A DNA stretch of 64,000 nt from Jeotgalicoccus sp. (GTDB lineage Bacteria; Bacillota; Bacilli; Staphylococcales; Salinicoccaceae): NCBI GenBank assembly GCA_003513765.1, contig DONT01000001.1, positions 105,927 to 169,926 of the forward strand, given 5' to 3'. Under the pieces are notes generated by a model. It saw only the letters and a program-made list of their open reading frames with translations. It ran no database searches and was not told the DNA's origin. Shown in pieces: positions 33,640 to 43,599 of the stretch (position 1 is its first letter; each line of letters begins with the position of its first letter). A program made the position numbers and the translations under genes.

Positions 33640-36046
33640 CCCAATTCAGCAATTAAAATTAGAAGATGTCATCGGAGACCGCTTTGGAAGATACAGTAAG
33701 TACGTCATCCAGGACCGTGCAATACCGGATGTGCGTGACGGACTGAAACCCGTGCAGCGCCGTATTTTATACGCGATGTATAAAGAGGGCAATACGTTCG
33801 ATAAAAACTACCGTAAAAGTGCCAAAACTGTCGGTAACGTTATCGGTAACTATCATCCGCATGGTGAGAGCAGTATTTATGACGCCATGGTTCGTATGGG
33901 ACAGGATTGGAAAATGCGTGAAGAGCTGATTCTGATTCATGGTAACAAAGGGAGCGTCGACGGCGATCCTGCAGCTGCCATGCGTTATACGGAAGCGAAA
34001 CTCGCTGAGATTTCAAGTGAACTCTTAAGAGATCTCAACAAAAATACTGTGCCTTTTATGGATAACTTCGATGATACGGAACAGGAACCGTCAGTACTGC
34101 CGGCAAAATACCCGAACCTGCTGGTTAACGGTGCCACGGGGATTTCTGCAGGCTATGCAACGGATATTCCGCCGCATAATTTAGGTGAAGTCATCGATGC
34201 GACTTTAAAAATCATCGATAAACCAAGCGTGTCCATCGATGAGCTGCTTGAAATCGTTAAAGGCCCGGATTTCCCGACAGGCGCAATTATCCAGGGAAAA
34301 AACGAGCTTAAAAAAGCGTACACAACAGGCAGAGGCAGAATTGTTGTCCGCAGTTTAGTTACAAAAGAAGAAACCCGCGGCAACAAAGTAAATATTGTAG
34401 TTACTGAAATTCCGTATGAAGTAAATAAAGCCAATATGGTTAAGAAAATGGATGAAATCCGTGCAGACAGACAGGTGGACGGTATTATCGAGGTCCGTGA
34501 TGAAACGGACAGAGAGGGTATGAGAATCGTCATCGAAGCGCGTAAAGATGCCAATATCGATGCGATTATTAACTACCTGTACAAGAAGACTGATCTGCAG
34601 ATTTCTTATAATTTCAATATGGTGGCTATAAGCGACCGTGCACCGAAGCAGATGGGCTTAAAAGATATTCTTGAAGCGTATATTAAGCATCAGAAAATCG
34701 TAGTCACGAACCGCTCACAATACGATCTTGAACATGCTGAGAAGCGTATGCACATTATTGAAGGGCTGATTAAAGCACTCTCTATTCTCGATGAAGTCAT
34801 CCGTACAATCAGAGAGTCTGAGAATAAACGCAACGCCAAAGAAAACCTGGTAGAACGTTATGACTTCACTGAACGTCAGGCAGAAGCAATCGTTATGCTT
34901 CAGCTGTATCGTTTAACGAATACGGATATTGCAGAGCTTGAAACAGAACAGAGTGAGCTACAATTCCAGATTAATCAGCTGACTGAAATTTTAGGCGATG
35001 AGAAAAAATTAAAAGCTGTGATTAAATCAGAACTGAGGGAAATTAAGAAAAAGTATGCATCAGAACGATTAACTTCAGTGGAAGATGAAATCCAGACGAT
35101 TGAAATTTCTAAAGAACAGTTAATCGCAAAAGAAGATACAGTCGTTTCTCTGACAAAAGAAGGTTATGTTAAACGTACGAGCCTCCGCAGCTACAATGCA
35201 TCTAAACCCGAAGAGCTCGGCATGCGTGAAGGAGATAAAACACTGTTCTCCAGTATGTCAAATACACTTGAACAGCTGTTAGTATTTACAAACTTCGGCA
35301 ACTATATGATTATTCCGGTTCACGGTCTTCAGGATACTAAATGGAAAGATATGGGGCAGCACTTGTCGTCCAGATTCAATTTAAAACATGCTGAAGAGCC
35401 GATTTTTGCGACGACAATCGCGAAGTTCGATGAGAACATCAGCGTAGTAATGGCAACGAAATTCGGCCAGGTGAAACAAACCTTGCTAAGTGAATTTGAA
35501 GCAACGCGTATTTCACGCCCGATTGTAAATATGAAACTTAAAAAAGATGATGAAGTCATCGGTATTTCTATGACAGAAGCGGGTAGAGAATCATTACTGT
35601 TCGTTACGGAAAAAGGCTTAACGCTGAAGTATCCAGCAAATGAAGTATCAGCAACAGGCTTGAAATCTCAAGGTGTTAAAGCGATGAACGTTAAAGCGGA
35701 TGACAATCTGATTTTCGGCGCCTTGATTCCAGAAGAAGGCAACCTGGTGACTGTATCAAACAGAGGTGCGGTAAAACGCACGAGTCTCGATACGTTCGAA
35801 CCAGGTGCAAGAGCACAGGTCGGCTCAATGCTGTATAAAGATATTAAATCTAAGCCGCACAGAATTGTGGCAGCGTCTGTCACAGGTGCCGGCAAGGACC
35901 AGACAATAGAAATGATGTCAGAAACAAACTCACACACACTGCGTGCCAATGAAGTGCGTTTAAGCGGGAAGTATTCTAACGGCTCTTTTGTCGTTGAGGA
36001 AGAAACTTTCGGTGTAGTTACAGGTGCATACTTCAGCGCCTTATAA
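33626..36046 (+). CDS. parC: DNA topoisomerase IV subunit A
   Basis: An ATG at 33614 is also in frame, but the product from 33626 (MAEHNPIQQLKLEDVIG) aligns better with known ParC starts; 806 residues. It is the DNA-cutting subunit: winged-helix domain with Tyr121 (AAAMRYTEA) as the nucleophile, tower, and a C-terminal beta-pinwheel. The quinolone-determining stretch HPHGESSIYDAMV has Ser82 (equal to S. aureus Ser80) and Asp86 where S. aureus has Glu84, so no classical resistance change is evident. It is cotranscribed with parE. Confidence 0.97.
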   Translation: MAEHNPIQQLKLEDVIGDRFGRYSKYVIQDRAIPDVRDGLKPVQRRILYAMYKEGNTFDKNYRKSAKTVGNVIGNYHPHGESSIYDAMVRMGQDWKMREELILIHGNKGSVDGDPAAAMRYTEAKLAEISSELLRDLNKNTVPFMDNFDDTEQEPSVLPAKYPNLLVNGATGISAGYATDIPPHNLGEVIDATLKIIDKPSVSIDELLEIVKGPDFPTGAIIQGKNELKKAYTTGRGRIVVRSLVTKEETRGNKVNIVVTEIPYEVNKANMVKKMDEIRADRQVDGIIEVRDETDREGMRIVIEARKDANIDAIINYLYKKTDLQISYNFNMVAISDRAPKQMGLKDILEAYIKHQKIVVTNRSQYDLEHAEKRMHIIEGLIKALSILDEVIRTIRESENKRNAKENLVERYDFTERQAEAIVMLQLYRLTNTDIAELETEQSELQFQINQLTEILGDEKKLKAVIKSELREIKKKYASERLTSVEDEIQTIEISKEQLIAKEDTVVSLTKEGYVKRTSLRSYNASKPEELGMREGDKTLFSSMSNTLEQLLVFTNFGNYMIIPVHGLQDTKWKDMGQHLSSRFNLKHAEEPIFATTIAKFDENISVVMATKFGQVKQTLLSEFEATRISRPIVNMKLKKDDEVIGISMTEAGRESLLFVTEKGLTLKYPANEVSATGLKSQGVKAMNVKADDNLIFGALIPEEGNLVTVSNRGAVKRTSLDTFEPGARAQVGSMLYKDIKSKPHRIVAASVTGAGKDQTIEMMSETNSHTLRANEVRLSGKYSNGSFVVEEETFGVVTGAYFSAL

Positions 36047-36076
36047 ATATAAAAAATGCAGGAATGGGTGAACTAG

Positions 36077-37540
36077 ATGGAACAGGCATTAAATATTTTT
36101 GAAACTGCGGTGAACTTCGCCAATGATTTACTGTGGCAGGAAGTATTAATCGGGCTGTTAATTATTGCCGGATTATATTTCTCTTTCACATCGAAATTCG
36201 TTCAGTTCCGCTGGCTGAAAATTATGTTTTCTTCTCTTGGAGAAAAACGGGCGAAAATGCCGGACGGCTCGAAAGGGATTTCATCTTTCCAGGCGTTTAC
36301 AATCAGTGCCGCTCAGCGTATCGGTACTGCGAATATTGCAGGGGTCGCGACAGCAATCGTTGTCGGCGGTCCAGGTGCGGTCTTCTGGATGTGGGTGGTT
36401 GCCCTCTTAGGTGCAGGGACTGCCTTCTTTGAAGCAACACTGGCTCAAGTGTATAAAGTACGCGATAAAGAATCGGGCTTCCGCGGAGGGCCGGCGTATT
36501 ACATGACTAAAGGTCTCAATCAAAAAGGTATCGGCTACGTATTTGCGGTACTGATGACGATTACGTTTGGTATTGTGTTTGTTATGCTGCAGTCGAATAC
36601 GATTGCGAATGCGTATGATGAAGCATTTGGGATTAATACAGCGGTCAGCGGTATTGTCGTTGCGATTGTTGTCGCGCTTGTAATATTCGGCGGTGCGAAA
36701 TCGATTGCGAACGTTGCTACAGCGATTGTGCCGGTAATGGCAGGATTGTACATCATTCTAGTAACAGTGATCCTGGTGATGAATTACGATATGATTATTC
36801 CAATGCTTCAGACGATTGTCGTGAATGCTTTTGGTATTGAAGAAGTGTTCGGCGGTGCAATTGGTGCTGCGATTATTAACGGTTTCCAGCGCGGGCTGCT
36901 GTCAAACGAAGCGGGTATGGGTTCAGCGCCTAATGCTGCGGCATCAGCTGCAGTACGTCACCCGATTCAGCAGGGGCTAATTCAGTCGCTTGGTGTGTAC
37001 TTCGATACGATTATCGTGTGTACAGCAACAGCGATTGTGATTCTCTTGTACACAGACTTAAGTTTCGGTGCGGATGCACCGCAGGGAATCGCAGTTACAC
37101 AAGCTGCAATGGATCAGGAGTTCTTTGGTTACGGCGGTATTATTATCGCAGTATTCATTCTGCTGTTTGCATTCTCGACGATTCTTGGTAACTATTTCTA
37201 TGCACAGAGTAACTTAAGCTTTATTGTGGATAATAAAAAAGTGACATTTGCGTTTAGAGTGATTGTTGTAATTATGACAGCAGTCGGTGCGGTACTCGGC
37301 GTACAGCTGGTATGGACACTGGCCGACTTATTTATGGCCTTCCTTGCGATTATTAACCTCATGATGGTTGTAGCACTGAGTCCGCTCGTGTTTGAACTGA
37401 TGAGAGATTATAAAGAGCAGAAGGACAGAGGAGAATCACCGATATTCTTTGCGAAAAATATTTCTTACAAACTGCCGGATGATAACCAGTGGGGCGATGA
37501 TGACTACCGCATGGATGATCCTGAAGATTATAAGAAGTAA
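36077..37540 (+). CDS. alsT: Alanine/glycine:cation symporter (AGCS family)
   Basis: A 487-residue membrane protein with about 11 helices. The AGCS signature is clear: SAAQRIGTANIAGVATAI near 78-95, GFRGGPAYYMTKGL near 135-148, and LLSNEAGMGSAPNAAASA near 274-291. It imports alanine or glycine, or in some relatives glutamine, with Na+ or H+. It lies downstream of parC as in Staphylococcus. The ribosome site (GGAATGGGTG) is weak. A terminator follows. Confidence 0.92.
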   Translation: MEQALNIFETAVNFANDLLWQEVLIGLLIIAGLYFSFTSKFVQFRWLKIMFSSLGEKRAKMPDGSKGISSFQAFTISAAQRIGTANIAGVATAIVVGGPGAVFWMWVVALLGAGTAFFEATLAQVYKVRDKESGFRGGPAYYMTKGLNQKGIGYVFAVLMTITFGIVFVMLQSNTIANAYDEAFGINTAVSGIVVAIVVALVIFGGAKSIANVATAIVPVMAGLYIILVTVILVMNYDMIIPMLQTIVVNAFGIEEVFGGAIGAAIINGFQRGLLSNEAGMGSAPNAAASAAVRHPIQQGLIQSLGVYFDTIIVCTATAIVILLYTDLSFGADAPQGIAVTQAAMDQEFFGYGGIIIAVFILLFAFSTILGNYFYAQSNLSFIVDNKKVTFAFRVIVVIMTAVGAVLGVQLVWTLADLFMAFLAIINLMMVVALSPLVFELMRDYKEQKDRGESPIFFAKNISYKLPDDNQWGDDDYRMDDPEDYKK

Positions 37541-37548
37541 GCTAGAAA

Positions 37549-37579
37549 ACCAGCTGGAATATTTCCGGCTGGTATTTTT
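37549..37579 (+). terminator. Terminator after the alanine symporter gene
   Basis: ACCAGCTGGAA (37549-37559) pairs with TTCCGGCTGGT (37563-37573), with one G-U pair, then ATTTTT. Confidence 0.85.
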
Positions 37580-37661
37580 ATTTTCCAGCGACTTTCTTGC
37601 GGTGTAAAACTGAATTGTGATAAGGTATTTAAGATGTCTGAAGAGAAAAAAGGAAGTACTT

Positions 37662-38183
37662 ATGGAAATTTGGGACTTATATGATAAGCATAGAAAACTG
37701 ACAGATCAGACGATGGTACGGGGTGACGCGATGATGCAAGATACGTATCATCTTGTTATTCATGTGGTTATTTTCAACAGTAATAACCAGATGCTGATCC
37801 AAAAACGAAAACATGATAAAGTCAGCAATCCGAATATGTGGGATATTTCCGTCGGCGGCAGTGTCACTGCAGGTGAAACGAGCCAAGCCGGTGCTATGCG
37901 TGAAACAGAGGAAGAATTAGGCTTACAAATTGATTTACATAATCAGCTGCCGCACTTATCGATGACTTTCGAGCGGGGTTATGATGATATATACATCGTG
38001 AACCGTGAAGCGGATATTTCTACACTGGCTGTACCGAATGACGAAGTATCGGACGCAAGCTGGGCAACGATCGATGAGATATTCACAATGATTGATGAAG
38101 GAACATTTATAAACTACCGTAAAAGTTTAATTCAGCTGCTGTTTGATCTGAGATACCAGTACGGTGCAGTAAAAAGAAATTAA
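37662..38183 (+). CDS. NUDIX hydrolase
   Basis: I start at ATG 37662 (AAAGGAAG 7 nt upstream) rather than an earlier in-frame codon; 173 residues. The Nudix box runs from Gly66 through Glu72 to RETEEELGL (80-88), giving the metal-binding helix. The N-terminal part (EIWDLYDKHRKLT) and overall plan resemble YfcD / isopentenyl-diphosphate isomerase-like Nudix proteins. The substrate is unknown, probably a nucleoside diphosphate derivative. Confidence 0.88.
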   Translation: MEIWDLYDKHRKLTDQTMVRGDAMMQDTYHLVIHVVIFNSNNQMLIQKRKHDKVSNPNMWDISVGGSVTAGETSQAGAMRETEEELGLQIDLHNQLPHLSMTFERGYDDIYIVNREADISTLAVPNDEVSDASWATIDEIFTMIDEGTFINYRKSLIQLLFDLRYQYGAVKRN

Positions 38184-38208
38184 GAAGATATTATAGAGGA
38201 GAGATTAC

Positions 38209-38514
38209 ATGACCAAGTGTGCAAGCTGCAAGAAGCAGTGGACCGGCATGTTATTATTTAAAGCGCATTTTGCTTCGGAAAAAGGAGTAGAGTGTGATTA
38301 CTGTCATGAGAAACAGTATGTGTCTGAGAAATCTAAAAAGCGTATGCTGATTCCGATGCTCTTAGTTACAGCAATGCTGTTAATTGGCTTATTTGCACCG
38401 CCGTCAGTGACACAGTATTTCTGGGTGTATATTACGATTACAGCGGTCACAATAATATTCATGTATGTGAGTCTGGAACTCACGAACGTACCCCCTGAAA
38501 ACCAAAAAAATTAA
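38209..38514 (+). CDS. Small zinc-ribbon membrane protein (CxxC-x20-CxxC family)
   Basis: A 101-residue protein with two CxxC pairs, Cys4/Cys7 and Cys29/Cys32, which should form one zinc ribbon, followed by two membrane helices (about 45-63 and 70-88). The spacing fits a known small Firmicutes family (cxxc_20_cxxc) of unknown function. GAGGAGAG precedes the ATG. A terminator follows. Confidence 0.8.
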   Translation: MTKCASCKKQWTGMLLFKAHFASEKGVECDYCHEKQYVSEKSKKRMLIPMLLVTAMLLIGLFAPPSVTQYFWVYITITAVTIIFMYVSLELTNVPPENQKN

Positions 38515-38525
38515 ATGTACATTAT

Positions 38526-38561
38526 TAACAGAGACAATATTAAATTGTCTCTGTTATTTTT
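38526..38561 (+). terminator. Terminator after the zinc-ribbon gene
   Basis: A 13-bp perfect stem, 38526-38538 with 38544-38556 and a 5-nt loop, then T5. Confidence 0.9.
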
Positions 38562-38611
38562 CTGAATTTTTGATATACTTCTGTAATACATAAAAAGAAG
38601 AAGGTTATTAT

Positions 38612-39859
38612 ATGTCCAATCAACTGCGTATCGGCTCAAGTATTTACATTAACTACATACTGCTCGGCATGATCAACTTAATTATTGCTTTACATATGGG
38701 CTTCTTAACTGAACAGCTCAATACAGATGCAGCAGCAATTTCTGCTCTAATATCGGCCATAGGAATCGGTAAGCTGATTGCCTTGTCTTTTGCGGGTAAG
38801 TTATCGGATAATCTTGGACGCCGTCCAATGCTGATTACAGCGTGTTTCCTGTACGTTGTGTTCCTTGTGGCCATACCATTCGCGCCTACATATACAATTG
38901 CGTTTATATTTGCGCTTTTAGCAGGGATGGGGAATTCAATCCTCGATACGAGTTCGTATCCGGCACTGATTGAAGTGTTCCGTAAGCGTTCGAGTTCGGC
39001 AACGGTGCTTGTTAAAGCGTTTATGTCTGTCGGTTCAACAATACTGCCGTTAATGATTACGTTCTTTATGGCACGTGATATGTTCTACGGCTACACGTTC
39101 TTTATAATGGCGGCTATATTCTTATTTAACGCAATTCATTTAATGACGCTGAAGTTCCCGGAAGCGAATGTGCTTGAAGAAGTGCCGCAGACGGAAGAAG
39201 AGAAAGAAAAGAATATTAAACCGGTTAAAGCTGCATTGATCTTCAAAGAGAAACCGAAGTTTCTGCGTGAGGGCATTACGGTCATCGCGATTGGCTTTAC
39301 ATCTGTCGGGCTTTTCCTTATTATCCAGACGTGGCTGGCAACTTATGCGCAGGAAGTCATCGGACTGCCGGAACCGCAGGCGATTAACCTCTTAAGTATT
39401 TACAGCTTCGGTGGTTTTGTAACAGTTATTATTCTGGCGACACTACTGGATAAGCTGTTTAAACCGATAACAGCACTGATTTTCTACCCGATGATTGCAA
39501 TTATTGCATTAACTTCATTACTTTTCGTTGAGAGTTATGCAATACTGGTCGTTATTGCCTTCATTCTTGGTATGGCAACATCAGGACTGTTCCAGCTGGC
39601 AGTGACATTAATGGCGCAGTTCTTCCCGGAGAAGAAGGGCACGAGCACAGCGTTTGTGACACTGTCATCGAGTATCGCGTTTATTGCGCTGCCTTACTTA
39701 ACAGGACTGATTAACCGACATATGGGTGTATCTTATGTATTTATGTTCGAGATTATTATTGCAGTGATCGCAGTTGGACTCGCAGCATTCATTTCATTCA
39801 GATACCGCAAGGTGTTTAATGTCGAAACTAAAAATAAAATCATGTGGAGAAATCCGTAA
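38612..39859 (+). CDS. MFS transporter (12 helices)
   Basis: A 415-residue major facilitator protein with 12 predicted helices and a charged loop between the halves (about 190-212). Motif A is GKLSDNLGRRP after helix 2. The GMGNSILDTSSYPALIE stretch in helix 4 is like that of sugar or organic-acid MFS members. The substrate cannot be assigned. A small membrane protein gene follows at 15 nt with its own strong ribosome site and may be cotranscribed. Confidence 0.85.
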   Translation: MSNQLRIGSSIYINYILLGMINLIIALHMGFLTEQLNTDAAAISALISAIGIGKLIALSFAGKLSDNLGRRPMLITACFLYVVFLVAIPFAPTYTIAFIFALLAGMGNSILDTSSYPALIEVFRKRSSSATVLVKAFMSVGSTILPLMITFFMARDMFYGYTFFIMAAIFLFNAIHLMTLKFPEANVLEEVPQTEEEKEKNIKPVKAALIFKEKPKFLREGITVIAIGFTSVGLFLIIQTWLATYAQEVIGLPEPQAINLLSIYSFGGFVTVIILATLLDKLFKPITALIFYPMIAIIALTSLLFVESYAILVVIAFILGMATSGLFQLAVTLMAQFFPEKKGTSTAFVTLSSSIAFIALPYLTGLINRHMGVSYVFMFEIIIAVIAVGLAAFISFRYRKVFNVETKNKIMWRNP

Positions 39860-39874
39860 GTAAAGGAGGATTTG

Positions 39875-40060
39875 ATGGCAAAGTTATTTAATATTGTTTT
39901 AATTATTTTAGGGGCATCATCTCTAATTAACGGCATTTCACATCTACCTTCCAGTATATTCCTTGCGGCAGTAAACTTAATCGCAGCGGCAGTATTGCTC
40001 TATGTGGGCATTAAGATGCTGAGACCTGAAAAAGAAAATCAGCAGGCTGCTGATAATTAA
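39875..40060 (+). CDS. Small two-helix membrane protein (unknown)
   Basis: ATG 39875 with AAAGGAGG 4 nt upstream; 61 residues. Two hydrophobic helices (about 5-20 and 26-47) and a short charged tail. It lies directly after the MFS gene. No family is recognised. Confidence 0.65.
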   Translation: MAKLFNIVLIILGASSLINGISHLPSSIFLAAVNLIAAAVLLYVGIKMLRPEKENQQAADN

Positions 40061-40073
40061 ATGATGACATAAA

Positions 40074-40103
40074 AAAGCCGTAGCATATCAATGCTCCGGC
40101 TTT
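40074..40103 (-). terminator. Terminator of the ypuA-like gene
   Basis: AAAGCCG-AGCAT type stem (40074-40086 with 40091-40103, one mismatch). On the minus strand it is followed by T6, so it mainly serves the leftward gene. Confidence 0.7.
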
Positions 40104-40111
40104 AATGCTGT

Positions 40112-41074
40112 TTAAAATAAACCTTTAAAGAATTCTACGATACGAGCCCAGAAATTCTTAAGTGATTCCATAAATGAAGAAGCTTCTTCAGAGTTAACAA
40201 TATCGTTTCCAAGTTCAGCTGCTTTGTCTTTAGCATCCTGGAAACTGTCGCTGGATGTGATTCTGTCGAGCAGGTCCTTAGAACTGTCTACCAGTCTGTC
40301 TGCTTCTTCGCCTGTAAACAAACCGGAATCTTTAATATTCATAATGATAACAATAATACGGTCAATCTGCTGCTGGCTGAGCATGCCGTCGATACCATTC
40401 TCAGCTAACTTCTCATCAACAATTGTACGCACCTGTTCTTCAGTCACATCACCGTTAAAGTTATTTACAATTTCAACTTTAACTTCAGTGATCACTTTGT
40501 TGAGCTGAACTTGTGAGAAACCTTCAATATTGGAGTTCTCCTCAGCGATATCTGTAATGGTCTCAAGTTCATCCTGAGCATTTTGAGTTTTTTCAGGGTC
40601 AATAGCTTCACCCTGGGCTTCAAAAGCCTTGTATACTCCGGCGAGGGCACTTTCACCCGTGACATCCTGGGCTGCTGCGATCGTAACGTCAGCATCCGTA
40701 ATACCTGAAGTAAGCAGGGCATTCTGGTAAGTTTCTTCAGAAATCATTAAAATCTGCCCCATATCTTCATTGATATCAATGTTGAGTCCGCTGCCCTCAG
40801 CAGTCTGGATAATACGGATACTTGATTTCAGTACGCTGTTGTCATATCTCTTGTTGATGTATTGATTAACGTCTTCTGAGTAAACGTAATCGGTAATGTC
40901 AGTATCTTCAACACCGAGAAGATTGGCTGTTTCGCTTTGTAAATTCTGATCATGTTCCAATGCCGCACCGTAAACAGTGACCGCATTATCCCATTCACTG
41001 GCTGCGTTGGCACTCAGTGCACCGAAAGGCAGTATTACAGCAGCTAATGCGGCAGCAAGTATTTTTCTAATCAT
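40112..41074 (-). CDS. Secreted DUF1002 (YpuA-family) protein
   Basis: A 320-residue protein with a signal peptide (basic MIRK, hydrophobic core, likely cleavage after SANA at 24). The mature part matches DUF1002/YpuA: a repeated pattern of TANLLGVEDTDI, YVYSEDVNQYI and GESALAGVYKAFE, then helical stretches to an amphipathic C-terminus (NFWARIVEFFKGLF) that may bind membrane. The function of the family is unknown; in Bacillus it belongs to the envelope. AGGAGCTG lies before the start. Confidence 0.85.
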   Translation of the reverse strand: MIRKILAAALAAVILPFGALSANAASEWDNAVTVYGAALEHDQNLQSETANLLGVEDTDITDYVYSEDVNQYINKRYDNSVLKSSIRIIQTAEGSGLNIDINEDMGQILMISEETYQNALLTSGITDADVTIAAAQDVTGESALAGVYKAFEAQGEAIDPEKTQNAQDELETITDIAEENSNIEGFSQVQLNKVITEVKVEIVNNFNGDVTEEQVRTIVDEKLAENGIDGMLSQQQIDRIIVIIMNIKDSGLFTGEEADRLVDSSKDLLDRITSSDSFQDAKDKAAELGNDIVNSEEASSFMESLKNFWARIVEFFKGLF

Positions 41075-41227
41075 AATTTCAGCTCCTAACTAAATTTTCT
41101 TATAATACTATAAATATAGCATGGTATCTATTCTAAACAATAATTATTAAAGGATGATGAAAGACACATATAAATATCTGTATATATAAATGAAAGTCAC
41201 TCCGTGCAGAATGACTTTGGTTTTTAT

Positions 41228-41452
41228 TTATTCTGTCTGTGCGATAAAATCCGGGTTCTCAATAATATTTTCTTCTGTTTCAATATAAAGCAGTTCCTGA
41301 TTAATTTTCTGCTGCAATTTTTCTTTCTTCTCTTCGCTTAACTCCGGTTTGTTCATTTTCTGTTCGTACTTCCATATTTTCTCCTTGGAGTTTTCTATAA
41401 TTTTTTTGTGTGCATTGATGCGTTTCTGTTCTTTCTTTTCAAGGTTAGCCAT
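41228..41452 (-). CDS. Small coiled-coil protein (unknown)
   Basis: An upstream in-frame ATG at 41461 directly abuts AGGAG, so I use the second ATG at 41452, which gives a normal spacing of 9 nt. The 74-residue product is highly charged and almost entirely helical (KIIENSKEKIWKYEQKMNKP, EEKKEKLQQKINQELLYIET). There is no membrane segment and no recognised family. Confidence 0.65.
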   Translation of the reverse strand: MANLEKKEQKRINAHKKIIENSKEKIWKYEQKMNKPELSEEKKEKLQQKINQELLYIETEENIIENPDFIAQTE

Positions 41453-41639
41453 GTTTAACATCTCCTAACTGATACTTTCAATATATCAATAATAGTGTCG
41501 TTAAAACAAATTTAACGGTAAAGAATATTACATTAAATGTGACTCGAATACCTTCTTTCTACTATAGATAGGTTTTGACTTTATAAAAAAATTAAGAAAG
41601 CGTACAATGAATGCTTAAGAAAAGTTTAGGGGCATTGCA

Positions 41640-42644
41640 ATGGACAGAGAGACAATGAGAAGGTCAGATAAGGAAGAGTATCAAACTGTTAGGAAAACAC
41701 GGATTAGAAAAAGAGGATTTATAGTTTTAGGTATCATTGCATTTATAAGCATTTTAATACTATATATAATTTTCAGTTACAGATCAGGATTGAATATCGC
41801 AGCTGAAAATGGCGTGGAACCGACAGGTGAGGAGTTTAATCCTGTAGACAATCATGATGGTAAGAAGACGATGATGATTATCGGTAAAGACCGAATGGAT
41901 GAAGGTGCAGAGCGCACGGATGTCATTATGATCGGTCAGTATGATTATATGCAGAAAGAAATGAAATTGGTATCGGTCATGCGAGATATTTACGTAGAAA
42001 TTCCGGGTTATCAAAGTTATAAAATTAATGCGGTGTATTCACTAGGCGGGGTAGAATTGCTGCGTGAAGTAATGGCACACAACTTTGATATTAATGTAGA
42101 AGAGTACGTAACAGTGGATTACGATGCCTTTATAGAAACAGTCAATGTCATCAATCCGGATGGTATTACAATAGATGTAGAAAAAGATATGTCTGAGAAA
42201 ATTGATACAGTCTTAAAACAAGGTGTACAGCAGCTGAACGGTAAAGATCTGCTCGCTTATGCACGTTTCCGTAATGATGAAGAAGGTGACTTCGGCCGTG
42301 TCCGCCGTCAGCAGCAGGTACTTTCAGCAATACAGGATGAAGTAATCAGTATAGGCGGTATTGTGAAGCTGCCTAAGATTCTGGGTACTGGTATGGGATA
42401 TGTGGATACTTCAATGTCGAATAAAGAAATGTACCGTATGATTATGAGCTTTATGATCAGAGGAGATAAAGATATCGCAACGATGACACTGCCGCTGGAG
42501 AATACGTATCAGTTTATGGATACGAGTCATACAGGGAATGTGATTGATATGGACTTTGAAGCGAACAATACTGCTCTAAAAAAGTTTTTAAATAGTAGAA
42601 TAGATGATGAGAGAAAAAGTGAAGCGGTTGATTCAACAGATTAA
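41640..42644 (+). CDS. LytR-CpsA-Psr (LCP) glycopolymer transferase
   Basis: A 334-residue type II membrane protein: cytoplasmic basic N-terminus, one helix (26-47), then an extracellular LCP domain. Family marks are IGKDRMDEGAERTDVIMIG, VSVMRDIYVEIPG, KINAVYSLGG and LLAYARFRNDEEGDFGRVRRQQQV, with the Arg/Asp residues that bind the polyprenyl-pyrophosphate head group. LCP enzymes transfer teichoic acid or capsule from lipid carrier to peptidoglycan. Its place just before capA suggests it anchors this capsule. A terminator follows, so it is a separate transcript. Confidence 0.92.
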   Translation: MDRETMRRSDKEEYQTVRKTRIRKRGFIVLGIIAFISILILYIIFSYRSGLNIAAENGVEPTGEEFNPVDNHDGKKTMMIIGKDRMDEGAERTDVIMIGQYDYMQKEMKLVSVMRDIYVEIPGYQSYKINAVYSLGGVELLREVMAHNFDINVEEYVTVDYDAFIETVNVINPDGITIDVEKDMSEKIDTVLKQGVQQLNGKDLLAYARFRNDEEGDFGRVRRQQQVLSAIQDEVISIGGIVKLPKILGTGMGYVDTSMSNKEMYRMIMSFMIRGDKDIATMTLPLENTYQFMDTSHTGNVIDMDFEANNTALKKFLNSRIDDERKSEAVDSTD

Positions 42645-42652
42645 ATAAAAGT

Positions 42653-42688
42653 AGACTGTCTCAGGATTAATTTTGAGACAGTCTTTTC
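42653..42688 (+). terminator. Terminator after the LCP gene
   Basis: AGACTGTCTCA (42653-42663) pairs with TGAGACAGTCT (42674-42684), then T4. The remaining gap to 42912 should hold the capsule operon promoter, but I see no convincing one. Confidence 0.8.
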
Positions 42689-42912
42689 TGAATGTTCGAG
42701 TAGTACGATAATAAATATTTTTTTGTTAAAAATATGTTAAATATTACAGAAAAATGAGAAAAACTATTCCTTTTTATTCATCTTATCTATATACTTAGTG
42801 CAGATTGAATTTAATTTCTTATATATTTGCCGTATATGATAAAGGGTTACTTATCTTAGTCTTTTTTGTTTTACGAGTTTTAGAAAAGAAAGTAGAAATA
42901 TCGGAGGCTGTT

Positions 42913-43587
42913 ATGGAAGAAACATTGAATTTAGAAGATATTTTAGAAGTCATTAAAAAGAACTTTTTGATGATTACCATTATGACATTGCTGTTTGGCT
43001 GTATTGCAGCGTACGGAACATTATTTTTAATAACACCGCAGTACGAGGCTAAAACACAAATCTTAGTGAGTCAGGCTCAGGACACTGAGGTAGTCAACAA
43101 TATGGACATTCAGGCGAGTCTGCAGTTAATTAATACATACAGGGATATTATAAAAAGCCCGACAGTGCTGGATGATGTAGTAAGTAATTTAGACTTAGAT
43201 GAAACATCATCAGCTATTTCAGAAAAAATTAATGTGACTAATCAGGATCAGTCACAAGTACTGACAGTGACAGTCACAGATCCATCTGCACAAAATGCTC
43301 AGGATATTGCAAATGAAGTGGCAGCAGTGTTCCAAAATACAGTTCCTGAAGTGATGAATGTGGATAACGTATCAGTTCTTGCTGCAGCTGATGTTGGAGA
43401 TAACCCATCACCGGTATCACCGCAACCTGCAATAAATATTGCAATTGGTTTAATCTTGGGACTGCTTGCTGGTTTGGGGATTGCATTCCTTAGAGCATTT
43501 ATGGATAAGCGCGTTCAAACAGAAGAAGATGTACAAAAATACTTGGACTTGCCTGTACTTGGTACAGTAGCGAAGTTTAAAAAGTAG
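42913..43587 (+). CDS. capA: Capsule chain-length regulator / kinase activator CapA (Wzz)
   Basis: I start at ATG 42913 (CGGAGG 7 nt upstream), not at an upstream frame opening; 224 residues, the size of S. aureus CapA. Two helices (about 20-42 and 175-197) flank an extracellular Wzz domain (PQYEAKTQILVSQ, DIQASLQLINTYRDIIKSP). The cytoplasmic end DKRVQTEEDVQKYLDLPVLG activates the partner kinase CapB. It controls capsule chain length and export. Confidence 0.93.
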   Translation: MEETLNLEDILEVIKKNFLMITIMTLLFGCIAAYGTLFLITPQYEAKTQILVSQAQDTEVVNNMDIQASLQLINTYRDIIKSPTVLDDVVSNLDLDETSSAISEKINVTNQDQSQVLTVTVTDPSAQNAQDIANEVAAVFQNTVPEVMNVDNVSVLAAADVGDNPSPVSPQPAINIAIGLILGLLAGLGIAFLRAFMDKRVQTEEDVQKYLDLPVLGTVAKFKK

Positions 43588-43599
43588 GGAGGATTTAAT

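Noticed and set aside
36077..37540. ParC quinolone-resistance change upstream linked to efflux function of this transporter
   Set aside because: The ParC quinolone region keeps the sensitive Ser, and the downstream protein is plainly an AGCS amino-acid symporter.
41193..41230. Hairpin AAAGTCA...TGACTTT as terminator of the small coiled-coil gene
   Set aside because: Short stem, large loop and no clear T-run on the minus strand.
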